64,000 nt of DNA from Paenarthrobacter sp. A20. GTDB lineage: Bacteria; Actinomycetota; Actinomycetes; Actinomycetales; Micrococcaceae. A model generated the notes under the pieces. That model was not told where the DNA came from. It worked only from the letters and a program-made list of their open reading frames with translations, and made no database searches. Where the stretch lies: positions 2,728,001-2,792,000 of the forward strand of contig NZ_JALJWH010000001.1 of NCBI RefSeq assembly GCF_024168825.1, read 5' to 3'. The position numbers were made by a program, and so were the translations under genes. Position 1 is the first letter of the stretch, and every line of letters begins with the position of its first letter. This document shows positions 1-8,594 of this stretch, piece after piece.

Positions 1-833
1 GCAAGAGCGGTCACGTGACCATCTGGGCCACTGAGATCGACGACGACGGCGAGCCGATCGGCGAGTTCGAGGACACCCCGGCCGGTTTCGGCCGCATCGC
101 TGCCAGCACGGCACGCCAGATCATCCTGCAGCGTCTTCGCGACGTTGAGGATGACAATGTGCTGGGCGAGTTCAAGGGCCGTGAAGGCGAACTTGTGGCC
201 GGCATGATCCAGCAGGGCAACAACCCGCACATGATCCAAGTCAACCTTGGGTCTGTTGAGGCACTGCTGCCGCCGCCCGAGCAGGTTCCCGGCGAGAAGT
301 ACCTCCACGGAAGCCGCCTGCGCGCTTTCGTGGTGGATGTCCACCGTGGTGCCAAGGGTCCGTCCATCACGCTGTCCCGTTCGCACCCCGGACTGGTCCG
401 CAAGTTGTTTGAAATGGAAGTTCCGGAGATCGCGGACCACTCCGTGGAGATTGTGGCACTTGCCCGCGAAGCCGGCCACCGCACCAAGATTGCCGTCAAG
501 GCGAACACTCCGGGCGTTAACGCCAAGGGTGCCTGCATCGGTGAAATGGGTTCGCGCGTCCGTGCCGTCATGACGGAACTGAACGATGAAAAGATCGACA
601 TCGTCGACTTCAGCGATGACCCGGCAACCTTCATCGCCAACTCCCTGTCGCCGTCGCGAGTGAATTCCGTCACTATTACCGACGAGGCAACCCGTTCAGC
701 CCGCGTAGTGGTGCCCGATTACCAGCTTTCGCTGGCGATCGGCAAAGAGGGTCAGAACGCCCGGCTCGCAGCAAAGCTGACCGGTTGGCGGATCGATATC
801 ATCTCTGACGCCGCTCCGGCGAAGGTCGACTAA
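1..833 (+). CDS. nusA: Transcription termination/antitermination factor NusA (3' part)
   Basis: The gene enters from the left edge; the reading frame is open from base 3, so the GTG at 15 is internal and no start is visible. About 277 C-terminal residues are present. They contain the end of the S1 domain (motif [19 protein letters not shown]) and both KH domains, including [10 protein letters not shown] and [20 protein letters not shown]. NusA binds RNA polymerase and nascent RNA and modulates pausing, termination and antitermination. The acidic C-terminal repeats of proteobacterial NusA are absent, as is usual in actinobacteria. It is followed by ylxR, infB and rbfA, the conserved nusA operon. 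Confidence 0.95.
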   Translation, partial: KSGHVTIWATEIDDDGEPIGEFEDTPAGFGRIAASTARQIILQRLRDVEDDNVLGEFKGREGELVAGMIQQGNNPHMIQVNLGSVEALLPPPEQVPGEKYLHGSRLRAFVVDVHRGAKGPSITLSRSHPGLVRKLFEMEVPEIADHSVEIVALAREAGHRTKIAVKANTPGVNAKGACIGEMGSRVRAVMTELNDEKIDIVDFSDDPATFIANSLSPSRVNSVTITDEATRSARVVVPDYQLSLAIGKEGQNARLAAKLTGWRIDIISDAAPAKVD

Positions 834-840
834 CACTCCA

Positions 841-862
841 ACCGGCGGCCCATGCCGCCGGT
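841..862 (+). terminator. Hairpin after nusA
   Basis: A 9-bp perfect GC stem (ACCGGCGGC / GCCGCCGGT) with a 4-base loop starts 8 bases after the nusA stop. No U-tract follows. It could be a partial terminator or a processing site, because ylxR and infB lie downstream. A possible new -10 (TAGACT, 915-920) follows. Confidence 0.5.
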
Positions 863-1030
863 TCCGCGCCGCGCTTGCGGCGTACCTGGTTTCGGGAGTG
901 CGGGGCCGGGGGGCTAGACTAGATGGAACCGGGCTTACGTCCGGTATCCGCGCGCTTTGGCGTGCCTCAGCTGCGTTTGCAGGACCGGGGCCCGTCGGGC
1001 GCCAGAAGCGTAAGGCAGGTTGGACACGTC

Positions 1031-1372
1031 GTGGCTGAACTGCTGGAACACGGCCAGGGGCCTGTTCGCACGTGTATCGGATGCCGGAAGCAAGGCTCCC
1101 GGTCCGAGCTTGTCCGGCTGGTCGCCCAAGGCGGCGGTTCGTCCGCTGTCCTGGTGGATGAACGACGCCGGATGGCCGGCAGGGGTGCGTGGCTGCACCC
1201 CAGCGAAAAGTGCTTGGCATTGGCGATCAAGCGGCGCGCTTTCGGAAGGGCCCTTGCAGGCGCTGCCGAAACGGGCGCCGTTGAAAGATATCTGATGCCG
1301 GGCACGCCACTTGTGGAGGCCCAGGCCGCCACGGGAAAACCGTCCAAACCTGAAAGCGGGTCAGAAAACTGA
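1031..1372 (+). CDS. ylxR: YlxR-family (DUF448) RNA-binding protein
   Basis: A small basic protein of 113 residues from the GTG at 1031. The family signature follows the start: PVRTCIGCRKQGSRSELVRLV, then the conserved GRGAWLHP and a C-terminal FGRAL segment. YlxR proteins are small nucleoid- or RNA-binding proteins found almost always between nusA and infB, as here. The frame is open upstream to an ATG at 923, but that ATG lies only 2 bases after a TAGACT -10-like hexamer (915-920) and would add 36 residues absent from the family. The GTG at 1031 is therefore preferred, with only a weak AGG upstream. Confidence 0.85.
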   Translation: MAELLEHGQGPVRTCIGCRKQGSRSELVRLVAQGGGSSAVLVDERRRMAGRGAWLHPSEKCLALAIKRRAFGRALAGAAETGAVERYLMPGTPLVEAQAATGKPSKPESGSEN

Positions 1373-1436
1373 TGGAAACCCGATGAGTTCCCAGCGATGA
1401 GTGCGTAACGATGACAACTTTGTTGCGCTCTGCAAT

Positions 1437-1468
1437 GGGCCTTTCTGTCGCGATTGCGACAAGGGCCC
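1437..1468 (+). other. Hairpin in the infB leader
   Basis: The 152-base gap between ylxR and infB holds a stem-loop: GGGCC, TGTCGC, loop GATT, GCGACA, GGGCCC, with a small bulge. It lies about 57 bases before the infB start. It may be an attenuator or RNase site; no U-tract follows. Confidence 0.35.
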
Positions 1469-1524
1469 GCAGTAAGAAGTAGACGGTTCGTGCCTGGCTC
1501 GGTGCGGACCGAGACAGGAGAAAT

Positions 1525-4383
1525 GTGGCCAAGGTCCGCGTACATGAGCTCGCTAAAGAGCTCGGTATTACTTCCAAAGATGCAGTAACAAAACTGCAGG
1601 AATTGGGCGAATTCGTTCGCTCCGCCTCTTCCACCATTGAGGCCCCCGTCGTGAAGAAGCTTCGCGACGCCTATCCGGGTGCCGGTGCCGCAAAGGCCGC
1701 CGCTCCCGCAGCTGCTCCGGCGGCAACCCGTCCCGCAGCATCACGTCCGGCCGCTCCGGCTCCCGGACCTGCAGCACCCAAGGCTCCGGCCCCGGCGCCT
1801 GCAGCGGCTGCTCCGGCAGCTCCTGCTCCCGCGGCACCGGCTCCGGCAGCACCCGCGGCTCCCGCCGCGTCCACCCCGGTCTCTGCCAAGCCCGGCGCCC
1901 GTCCTGCTCCCAAGGCAGAGACTCCGGCTCCGGCACGTCAGGGTGGCCAGGCTCCGCGTCCGGGCGGTCCCCGTCCGGGCAACAACCCGTTTGCTACGTC
2001 CCAGGGCATGCCCCGCGGCCGTGGTGGCGATGGCGATCGTCCGCCGCGTCCGGGCAACAACCCGTTTGCTCCGTCGCAGGGTATGCCCCGTGGTGAGCGC
2101 CGCAACGACGGCGAACGCCCCGGCGGTCCCCGTCCCGCGGCCGGCACAGGCGGTCCCCGTCCCGCAGCGGGCACCGGTGGTCCCCGTCCGGGTGCTCCGC
2201 GTCCCGGTGCACCCCGTCCGGGTGCTCCGCGTCCCGCCGGTGGTCCCGGTGGCGGAAACCGTCCTACTCCGGGCATGATGCCCAACCGCACTGAGCGTCC
2301 GGCTCCCGGTGGCGCAGGCCGTCCGGGTGGCGCAGGCCGTCCCGGTGGCGGACCCGGTCGTCCGGGTGGCGCACCTGGTACAGGTACCGGTGGCGGCGCT
2401 CCCGCCGGCGGTGGCTTCGGCAAGGGTGGCCGCGGTCGCGGTGGCACCCAGGGTGCCTTCGGCAAGGGCGGTGCCGGTCGCGGCAAGCAGCGCAAGTCGA
2501 AGCGTGCAAAGCGCCAGGAACTGGAGCAGATGAGTGCTCCGTCGCTGGGCGGCGTATCAGTACCCCGCGGTGATGGCGAGACCATCATCCGTCTGCGTCG
2601 TGGCTCGTCCATCACGGACTTTGCCGAGAAGATCGATGCGAACCCCGCGTCGCTCGTGACCGTGCTGTTCCACCTCGGTGAGATGGCCACGGCTACGCAG
2701 TCCCTCGACGAAGACACCTTTGGCCTGCTTGGTGCCGAACTTGGCTACAAGCTCCAGGTTGTTTCCCCTGAGGACGAAGAGCGCGAGCTGCTGGACCAGT
2801 TCGACATCAACATCCAGGACGAACTCGACGCCGAAGGCGACGACGTCCTCGAAGCCCGTGCGCCGGTTGTCACCGTCATGGGTCACGTTGACCACGGTAA
2901 GACCCGCCTGTTGGACGCCATCCGCAACTCGAACGTTGTGGCCGGCGAGCACGGTGGAATCACCCAGCACATCGGTGCTTACCAGATCAGCCACGTCCAC
3001 GAGGGCACGGCCCGCGACATCACCTTCATTGACACCCCCGGTCACGAGGCCTTCACGGCCATGCGTGCACGTGGTGCCAAGGTCACCGATATCGCGATCC
3101 TGGTTGTCGCAGCCGACGACGGCGTTATGCCGCAGACGGTGGAAGCACTCAACCACGCGCAGGCAGCAAATGTGCCGATCGTCGTCGCGGTGAACAAGAT
3201 CGACAAGGAAGGCGCCAACCCTGACAAGGTCAAGGGCCAGCTGACCGAGTACGGCCTGGTTCCCGAAGAATACGGTGGCGACACCATGTTCGTTGAGGTC
3301 TCTGCACGCCAGAACCTCAATATCGACGAACTGATCGACGCTGTCCTGCTGACGGCCGATGCCGCCTTGGATCTGCGTGCCAACCCGGACAAGGACGCTC
3401 GAGGCATTGCCATCGAAGCGAACCTCGACAAGGGCCGCGGTGCTGTTGCCACCGTCCTGGTGCAGTCCGGTACCTTGGCCGTGGGCGACACGATCGTGGC
3501 CGGTACGGCTCACGGCCGCGTCCGCGCCATGTTCGACGAGAACGGCGAGGCACTTGATGTCGCACTGCCGTCCCGCCCGGTCCAGGTCCTCGGCCTGTCC
3601 AACGTGCCGCGTGCAGGTGACACCTTCCTGGTGACTCCTGACGAGCGTACGGCCCGCCAGATCGCCGAGAAGCGTGAAGCTGCCGACCGCAACGCCGCAC
3701 TGGCCAAGCGCCGCAAGCGCATCAGCCTGGAAGACTTCGACCAGGCCGTTGCAGAAGGCAAGATCGACACCCTCAACCTCATCCTCAAGGGTGACGTGTC
3801 CGGTGCCGTGGAAGCCCTCGAAGACGCCTTGCTCAAGATCGACGTCGGAGACGACGACGTTCAGCTCCGTGTCATCCACCGCGGTGTGGGTGCCATCACG
3901 CAGAACGACGTCAACCTCGCAACGGTGGACAACGCCATCATCATCGGCTTCAACGTCAAGCCGGCAGAGCGCGTTGCTGAACTGGCTGACCGCGAAGGCG
4001 TGGATATGCGCTTCTACTCGGTCATCTACGCAGCAATCGATGACATTGAGATGGCTCTCAAGGGCATGCTCAAGCCGGAATACGAAGAGGTCCAGCTCGG
4101 TACTGCCGAGGTCCGTGAAGTCTTCCGTTCCTCCAAGTTCGGCAACATCGCAGGCTCGATCGTCCGCACGGGCATCATCCGCCGTAACACGAAGGCACGT
4201 GTCAGCCGCGACGGCAAGGTCATCGGTGACAACCTCACCGTTGAGACGCTCAAGCGCTTCAAGGATGACGCAACCGAAGTCCGTACCGACTTCGAGTGTG
4301 GTATTGGTCTTGGCTCCTTCAACGACATCAACGAAGGCGACATCATCGAGACCTTCGAGATGCGCGAAAAGCCGCGCGTCTAG
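1525..4383 (+). CDS. infB: Translation initiation factor IF-2
   Basis: 952 residues from a GTG preceded by AGGAG (1516-1520). IF-2 is the GTPase that places initiator fMet-tRNA on the 30S subunit and promotes 50S joining. Residues 1-50 carry the IF2-N motif ([12 protein letters not shown]). Residues 50-330 are a low-complexity Ala/Pro then Gly/Arg/Pro-rich linker with direct repeats, including [13 protein letters not shown] and [13 protein letters not shown] 25 residues apart. The G domain starts near 450 with GHVDHGKT at 453-460, DTPGHE, and NKID near 557. Domains II, III (IF2-C) and IV follow. The long disordered N-terminus is normal for actinobacteria. Confidence 0.98.
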   Translation: MAKVRVHELAKELGITSKDAVTKLQELGEFVRSASSTIEAPVVKKLRDAYPGAGAAKAAAPAAAPAATRPAASRPAAPAPGPAAPKAPAPAPAAAAPAAPAPAAPAPAAPAAPAASTPVSAKPGARPAPKAETPAPARQGGQAPRPGGPRPGNNPFATSQGMPRGRGGDGDRPPRPGNNPFAPSQGMPRGERRNDGERPGGPRPAAGTGGPRPAAGTGGPRPGAPRPGAPRPGAPRPAGGPGGGNRPTPGMMPNRTERPAPGGAGRPGGAGRPGGGPGRPGGAPGTGTGGGAPAGGGFGKGGRGRGGTQGAFGKGGAGRGKQRKSKRAKRQELEQMSAPSLGGVSVPRGDGETIIRLRRGSSITDFAEKIDANPASLVTVLFHLGEMATATQSLDEDTFGLLGAELGYKLQVVSPEDEERELLDQFDINIQDELDAEGDDVLEARAPVVTVMGHVDHGKTRLLDAIRNSNVVAGEHGGITQHIGAYQISHVHEGTARDITFIDTPGHEAFTAMRARGAKVTDIAILVVAADDGVMPQTVEALNHAQAANVPIVVAVNKIDKEGANPDKVKGQLTEYGLVPEEYGGDTMFVEVSARQNLNIDELIDAVLLTADAALDLRANPDKDARGIAIEANLDKGRGAVATVLVQSGTLAVGDTIVAGTAHGRVRAMFDENGEALDVALPSRPVQVLGLSNVPRAGDTFLVTPDERTARQIAEKREAADRNAALAKRRKRISLEDFDQAVAEGKIDTLNLILKGDVSGAVEALEDALLKIDVGDDDVQLRVIHRGVGAITQNDVNLATVDNAIIIGFNVKPAERVAELADREGVDMRFYSVIYAAIDDIEMALKGMLKPEYEEVQLGTAEVREVFRSSKFGNIAGSIVRTGIIRRNTKARVSRDGKVIGDNLTVETLKRFKDDATEVRTDFECGIGLGSFNDINEGDIIETFEMREKPRV

Positions 4384-4392
4384 GTTCCGTTT

Positions 4393-4430
4393 GGAACGGG
4401 TCCGTCGGGTTGCCCCGGCGGACCCGTTCC
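4393..4430 (+). terminator. Hairpin between infB and rbfA
   Basis: A 17-bp stem with one G-U pair (outer arms GGAACGGGTCCG / CGGACCCGTTCC) and a 4-base loop lies 10 bases after the infB stop. The tail is GTCCCCGTTTC, which is not a real U-tract. rbfA has a strong ribosome-binding site downstream, so read-through or processing is likely. Confidence 0.55.
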
Positions 4431-4460
4431 GTCCCCGTTTCTACTTTCCAGGAGGAAGTC

Positions 4461-4964
4461 ATGGCTGATCCCGCACGCGCTGCCAAGCTGGCACAGCGGA
4501 TTAAGGTCGTCGTCGCAGAAGCCCTCGGACGTCGCGTGAAGGATCCTCGTGTCGAGTCCATCACGGTGACCGACGCCCGCGTCACCAACGACCTTCAGCA
4601 CGCCACCATCTACTACACCGTCTTCGGTGACGAGGTAGCCCACGCTGATGCCGCCCGTGCCTTGGAAAAGGCCAAGGGTGTGCTGCGGCAGGAAGTTGGC
4701 CGCAACATCACGGTCCGGCTCACCCCGACCCTCGAGTTCGTTGCCGACCAGATTCCGGTCAACGCCTCGAACCTTGAGGAGTTGCTGCGTGAAGCCAAGC
4801 GTCGCGACGCCGAGGTGGCCGCTTTGGCTGCCAGCGCCAAGCATGCAGGCGAAGCAGACCCCTACAAGGGCGACGCCCCTGAAGACATCGACGAGGACGA
4901 CTTCGACGAAGAGGACACAGACCTCTCCGGCGACAACGAACTCGACGAAGACGCCAACCGCTAG
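4461..4964 (+). CDS. rbfA: 30S ribosome-binding factor RbfA
   Basis: 167 residues from the ATG at 4461, preceded by the ribosome-binding site AGGAGGAAG (4450-4458). RbfA is a cold-shock maturation factor that binds the 30S subunit and helps process the 16S 5' end. The KH-like core is intact: RVKDPRVESITVTDARVTNDL, then IPVNASNLEELLREA. The last ~35 residues are strongly acidic (EDIDEDDFDEEDTDLSGDNE), an extension longer than in E. coli RbfA. It follows infB, as in most bacteria. Confidence 0.95.
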   Translation: MADPARAAKLAQRIKVVVAEALGRRVKDPRVESITVTDARVTNDLQHATIYYTVFGDEVAHADAARALEKAKGVLRQEVGRNITVRLTPTLEFVADQIPVNASNLEELLREAKRRDAEVAALAASAKHAGEADPYKGDAPEDIDEDDFDEEDTDLSGDNELDEDANR

Positions 4965-4980
4965 AACCTCTGTGTTTTTT

Positions 4981-5027
4981 GTACAGCTCATGCCCCTAAG
5001 ACTGCGTTTTAGGGGCATGAGCTGTAC
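4981..5027 (+). terminator. 19-bp inverted repeat after rbfA
   Basis: Perfect 19-bp arms (GTACAGCTCATGCCCCTAA and its complement) surround a 9-base loop. Oddly, the T-run (TGTTTTTT, 4972-4980) precedes the stem on the plus strand and none follows on either strand. It probably ends the nusA-rbfA operon. Confidence 0.7.
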
Positions 5028-5037
5028 TCAAACTCGT

Positions 5038-5043
5038 TAGGAT
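5038..5043 (+). promoter_or_regulatory. -10 element before the guanine-deaminase-like gene
   Basis: TAGGAT lies 6 bases before the ATG at 5050, which places transcription start at or next to the start codon. No good -35 is visible; the position falls in the preceding hairpin. Confidence 0.5.
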
Positions 5044-5049
5044 CAGAGC

Positions 5050-5532
5050 ATGTCGGCGCACAGTGCTCAGCAGCGTGATGAATACCTGAACCGGGCTATC
5101 CGCCTGGCGGTGCAGAACGTTTCCGACGGCGGCGGTCCTTTCGGCGCCGTCGTGGTCACCCCGGACGGAACTGTCCATGAGGGAGTGAACCGGGTGACAC
5201 GTGACCACGACCCCACCGCCCATGCCGAAGTGGTGGCGATTCGTCGGGCAGCGGCCGCAATGCAGAAGTTCGACCTCAGCGGTGCCGTGCTCTATGCCAG
5301 TTGCGAGCCCTGCCCACTGTGTTTGTCGGCTACCCTGTGGGCCAGGATCGGTCACGTCTACTTCGCAGCGGACAGGCATGGTGCTGCCCGGGCGGGCTTT
5401 GATGACGCCGTGTTCTACGAATACTTCGCCGGTACCAGGCCTGAGCTGCTTCCGGTAGAGCAGGCGGAGGTGGCCGCATCCGGTGACCCGTTCGAAGCCT
5501 GGCTGAACCACTCCCGCCGGACCGCCTACTAG
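5050..5532 (+). CDS. guaD: Nucleoside/guanine deaminase (cytidine deaminase superfamily)
   Basis: 160 residues. The zinc site is complete: H58-A-E60 and PCxxC (C85, C88) in SCEPCPLC. The context resembles Bacillus GuaD: LYASCEPCPLCL, a downstream AGFDD, and a C-terminus PFEAWLNHSRRTAY ending in Tyr, as in the domain-swapped GuaD family. The expected reaction is guanine to xanthine plus ammonia in purine salvage. The related tRNA adenosine deaminase TadA is less likely because of the GuaD-like C-terminus. The gene has its own -10 and ends 26 bases from a convergent aminotransferase gene. Substrate assignment is inferred from similarity only. Confidence 0.75.
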   Translation: MSAHSAQQRDEYLNRAIRLAVQNVSDGGGPFGAVVVTPDGTVHEGVNRVTRDHDPTAHAEVVAIRRAAAAMQKFDLSGAVLYASCEPCPLCLSATLWARIGHVYFAADRHGAARAGFDDAVFYEYFAGTRPELLPVEQAEVAASGDPFEAWLNHSRRTAY

Positions 5533-5558
5533 TCCGAATGACCAGTACCGCCGCGGTG

Positions 5559-6713
5559 CTAAACGGTCGCTGGCAGGCGCCTGACGCCGTCGAGCAGGTC
5601 TTGCTGCCCACCGCAAAGGGCGATCCTGATCCAACCCTCGCCGATGGACCCGAACGCAGTTCCCGGCGCGAACGACACCCCGGAATCCGCCAGGAATTTG
5701 CGCACCCAGGTGCGGACATCCCCATCGCTGACGTGCGACACATCGGCCCACAAATAGAACGCTCCTTGTGCACCCAGATAGCGGATACCCTTCTCCGACA
5801 GCACGGCCGAAGCCGCGTCCCGGTTGCTGCGGTAGTGTTCGCGCGCGTTGGAAACGTAGTCCTGGGGTCCGGTCAGCGCAGCCAGCGCAGCGTACTGCGA
5901 CGGTGAGGCGACGCAGGAAACGATCGCCTCCATGACATTGTTCATCTTTTGTTCCAGGCCCGGCGGGCAAACCAATGCCCCGATACGCAGGCCCGTGAGC
6001 CCATACGTTTTGGACAAGGTCATGGACGTGAACACGCGGGCTTCGCCGGGAACATCGCTGTCGAAGCGGGCCGGACTGATATGCGGGACGTCGAAGGTGA
6101 AGGCTTCGTAGCACTCGTCCGAAATGATCCAAAGATCATGCCGCACAGCCAGGTCCACCAGTTGGCGGGTGGCATCTTCGCTGATGACTGCCCCCAAGGG
6201 GTTGGAGGGCGAGTTCAGCATCAAGACCTTGGTCCGGGGCGTGATGAGTGCCTCGATGTCCTCGATATGCGGCTGGAAGTCGTTTTGAGGGTACAGCGGA
6301 TACCGCACAGGTACCGCGTGGAGGAGGCGGCTCGTCATGGCAAAGGTGGGGTAGCCGGGGTTGGGAATGAGGATCTCATCTCCGGGGGAGAGCAGGAGGC
6401 TCATGGCGAAGTGCAGGCCTTGCTGGGCTCCGTCCACCACATAGACGCGCTCCGCCCCGATCTGAACACGTTGCTGTTCGCGGAAACGGGCTGCGAAGGC
6501 TTCACGGAGCGCCGGAATCCCGGCGTTCGGTGTGTAGTTGGTCTCATCACGGTCAAGGCAGGCAATGCCGGCGTCCAGGACATGGCGGGGGAGGGCAAAC
6601 CCCGGTTCCCCGATGCTGAGGACGATCGCGCCGGGCGTCGCCCAGGCGGCCTCGGTGATCTCACGGATCTGGTTCACTGGGACGTCGCGCACGTGCGGGG
6701 CAAGCTCAGGCAT
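5559..6713 (-). CDS. PLP-dependent aminotransferase, class I/II
   Basis: 384 residues from the ATG ending at 6713. A fold-type I aminotransferase: glycine-rich N-terminal substrate segment SIGEPGF, PNPGYPTF, the SPSNPLGAV Asn motif, the DECYEAF Asp/Tyr pair, and the Schiff-base lysine in TLSKTYGLTGLRIG. The closest general type is an aspartate/aromatic aminotransferase; the amino donor cannot be read from sequence. The start was chosen because TAGGAT (minus strand, 6726-6721) lies 7 bases before this ATG; an in-frame ATG at 6722 would overlap that -10. It is divergent from truB across only 34 bases. Confidence 0.85.
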   Translation of the reverse strand: MPELAPHVRDVPVNQIREITEAAWATPGAIVLSIGEPGFALPRHVLDAGIACLDRDETNYTPNAGIPALREAFAARFREQQRVQIGAERVYVVDGAQQGLHFAMSLLLSPGDEILIPNPGYPTFAMTSRLLHAVPVRYPLYPQNDFQPHIEDIEALITPRTKVLMLNSPSNPLGAVISEDATRQLVDLAVRHDLWIISDECYEAFTFDVPHISPARFDSDVPGEARVFTSMTLSKTYGLTGLRIGALVCPPGLEQKMNNVMEAIVSCVASPSQYAALAALTGPQDYVSNAREHYRSNRDAASAVLSEKGIRYLGAQGAFYLWADVSHVSDGDVRTWVRKFLADSGVSFAPGTAFGSIGEGWIRIALCGGQQDLLDGVRRLPATV

Positions 6714-6747
6714 GGGAGCCATCCTAGCCACCCATATACTGGTAAGC
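6714..6747. promoter_or_regulatory. Divergent overlapping promoters (aminotransferase / truB)
   Basis: The 34-base gap between two divergent start codons holds both -10 elements: TAGGAT on minus (6726-6721, 7 bases before the ATG at 6713) and TATACT on plus (6735-6740, 7 bases before the GTG at 6748). Each -35 region must lie over the other promoter or inside the opposite gene. Confidence 0.6.
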
Positions 6748-7695
6748 GTGCTTTCTGGACTGGTAATCGTTGACAAACCGCAGGGATGGACCAGCCATGA
6801 TGTGGTTGGCCGGATGCGGCGGCTGGCTGGTACCCGGAAAGTGGGGCACGCGGGGACCCTGGATCCCATGGCCACAGGTGTCCTGGTGCTCGGCATTAAT
6901 AAGGCGACCCGCCTGCTGACCTACATCGTGGGCACGTCCAAGACGTACACCGCCACCATCAGGCTCGGTGAAACCACTATCACCGACGACGCCGAAGGCG
7001 ACGTTACGGAGGCCCGCAGCGCTGCGGATGTCACAGACGACGCCATCGCGGCCGGTGTTGCCGCGCTCACAGGCCCCATCCAACAGGTGCCCAGCAGCGT
7101 CAGCGCCATCAAAGTCAACGGTGAACGCTCCTACGCCCGTGTCCGCTCGGGCGAAGAGGTCAAGCTCGCCGCCCGCCCGGTCACCATTCACCGCTTCGTG
7201 GTCCACTCCATCACCAGGGTCGACGGCGGCAGGGTAGTTGACGTCGACGTCACCGTGGAATGCTCTTCGGGAACGTACATCAGGGCCCTGGCCCGGGACC
7301 TCGGCAAGGACTTGGCTGTCGGCGGACACCTCACGGCACTTCGAAGGACCCACGTGGGTCCCTACTCCTTGGAGCAGGCCCGCACCCTTGAGGAGTTGGC
7401 GGAGGATCTCGAGGTCCTGGAAATGTCACTCGCCGCCCGCGCCCTCATGCCCAACCGGGAACTGAGCGAGGAAGAAACCACGGAGATCTCCTTCGGCCGC
7501 CGCATCGCCGCCGGCCCGGGAGCAGGGACCCCCGACGCTGCCACGGCCGAGAATCCCGCTGCAGCGTTCGCGCCGTCCGGGGAACTGGTAGCACTGCTGG
7601 CTGACACTGGGAGCTTCGCCAAGCCGGTGCTGGTCTTTGCGCCGGGAACTGGGCCGGGTTCCAGTACCGGCGAGGGAACCGGGCAGGCGAACTAG
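6748..7695 (+). CDS. truB: tRNA pseudouridine(55) synthase TruB
   Basis: 315 residues from the GTG at 6748. TruB makes pseudouridine 55 in the T-loop of tRNAs. The start of the protein, VIVDKPQGWTSHDVV, and the catalytic Asp39 in HAGTLDPMATG are intact, followed by the KTYTA, VPSSVSAIKVNGERSYARVR and CSSGTYIRALARDLG motifs. Residues ~250-315 form an Ala/Gly-rich tail with a degenerate PUA-like end. The frame is open upstream across the divergent promoter, but the GTG with TATACT seven bases upstream is the natural start. A small membrane-protein gene follows two bases after the stop. Confidence 0.95.
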   Translation: MLSGLVIVDKPQGWTSHDVVGRMRRLAGTRKVGHAGTLDPMATGVLVLGINKATRLLTYIVGTSKTYTATIRLGETTITDDAEGDVTEARSAADVTDDAIAAGVAALTGPIQQVPSSVSAIKVNGERSYARVRSGEEVKLAARPVTIHRFVVHSITRVDGGRVVDVDVTVECSSGTYIRALARDLGKDLAVGGHLTALRRTHVGPYSLEQARTLEELAEDLEVLEMSLAARALMPNRELSEEETTEISFGRRIAAGPGAGTPDAATAENPAAAFAPSGELVALLADTGSFAKPVLVFAPGTGPGSSTGEGTGQAN

Positions 7696-7697
7696 GC

Positions 7698-8051
7698 ATG
7701 GACGGATATTTTTACGCCCTCCTGATCATCGGATTGGTGTCCACCATCATGTGCGTCGTGGCCGGCCTCATGAAGAAAGCGCCCAACGACCCCACCATCT
7801 TTTCCGTGCTTGCCGTTGAACTGGTCCTGCTGGTGTATTTGGTGGGTTCGATCGTCCGCGTTGCCATGGGCGAACAAATCGCCGGGGAAACATGGGAGTT
7901 TTGGGGCTACTTGGTCACGGCGCTGATGATCCCGTTGGGAGCTGTCTATTGGGCCATCCTCGAACGAACCCGCTGGAGCAACTTCGTCCTGGCGGCAGTG
8001 GGCGTCACGGTGATCGTGATGGGCGCCCGCATGAACCAGATCTGGTACTGA
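7698..8051 (+). CDS. Small four-helix membrane protein
   Basis: 117 residues, not recognised as a characterised family. Four hydrophobic stretches fill almost the whole protein: about residues 4-26, 36-56, 69-90 and 95-112. It starts 2 bases after truB and is followed, 20 bases after its stop, by a second small membrane protein, so the two are probably co-transcribed with truB. A related membrane protein sits near ribF in other actinobacteria (general recollection). No catalytic residues stand out. Function unknown. Confidence 0.7.
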   Translation: MDGYFYALLIIGLVSTIMCVVAGLMKKAPNDPTIFSVLAVELVLLVYLVGSIVRVAMGEQIAGETWEFWGYLVTALMIPLGAVYWAILERTRWSNFVLAAVGVTVIVMGARMNQIWY

Positions 8052-8071
8052 CCTTGAAGGAAGAACACAAC

Positions 8072-8506
8072 GTGACTGGAACCGAGACAAACTCCGCGAA
8101 CCGGAAGCCGCAGCTGAAGGACACCAGGAATACTGGTCCCGGCCGTCTCCTGATCGCGGTGTATGCCGTGTTCGCGCTGTCGGCGACGGCACGCGCTGGC
8201 TACCAGATCGCTACCAAGTTCGCCGAAGCTCCGCTGGCGCACATCCTGTCGGCGTTCGCCGCCGTCGTGTATATCGTTGCCACCGTTTCGCTGGCCAAGC
8301 CGGGCCGCACGTGGTTCAAGGTTTCGGTCGCCGCCGTCCTCACCGAGCTCATTGGCGTCCTGGTGGTCGGGGCCATCAGCCTCTTCGACCCCGTCGCGTT
8401 CCCGCACGACACTGTATGGTCGCTGTTCGGCCGGGGCTATGGCTTCGTGCCGCTGATCCTTCCGGTCCTTGGCCTTCTGTGGCTCAACAAGCGCCGGCCG
8501 TCCTGA
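8072..8506 (+). CDS. Small membrane protein, unknown function
   Basis: 144 residues from the GTG at 8072, which has GAAGGAAG (8056-8063) upstream. The N-terminal ~25 residues are polar (TETNSANRKPQLKDTRNTG). Four hydrophobic segments follow near residues 26-45, 50-70, 78-98 and 120-138, ending in a basic LNKRRPS tail. The segment FDPVAFPHDTVWSLFGRGYGFVPLILP resembles uncharacterised actinobacterial integral membrane proteins that neighbour ribF. It is probably co-transcribed with the preceding membrane-protein gene. Confidence 0.7.
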   Translation: MTGTETNSANRKPQLKDTRNTGPGRLLIAVYAVFALSATARAGYQIATKFAEAPLAHILSAFAAVVYIVATVSLAKPGRTWFKVSVAAVLTELIGVLVVGAISLFDPVAFPHDTVWSLFGRGYGFVPLILPVLGLLWLNKRRPS

Positions 8507-8594
8507 GCCGGCTGCCCTTCCGGGTAACCTTAGAATGTTCCGGCGCCGGGAGGTTGCCGGGCGGAACGAATATCTGCAGTAAAAGGCGAGGTTG

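Noticed and set aside
2557..3879. 440-codon minus-strand frame opposite infB
   Set aside because: Antisense shadow of the IF-2 G domain; no start signal or family similarity.
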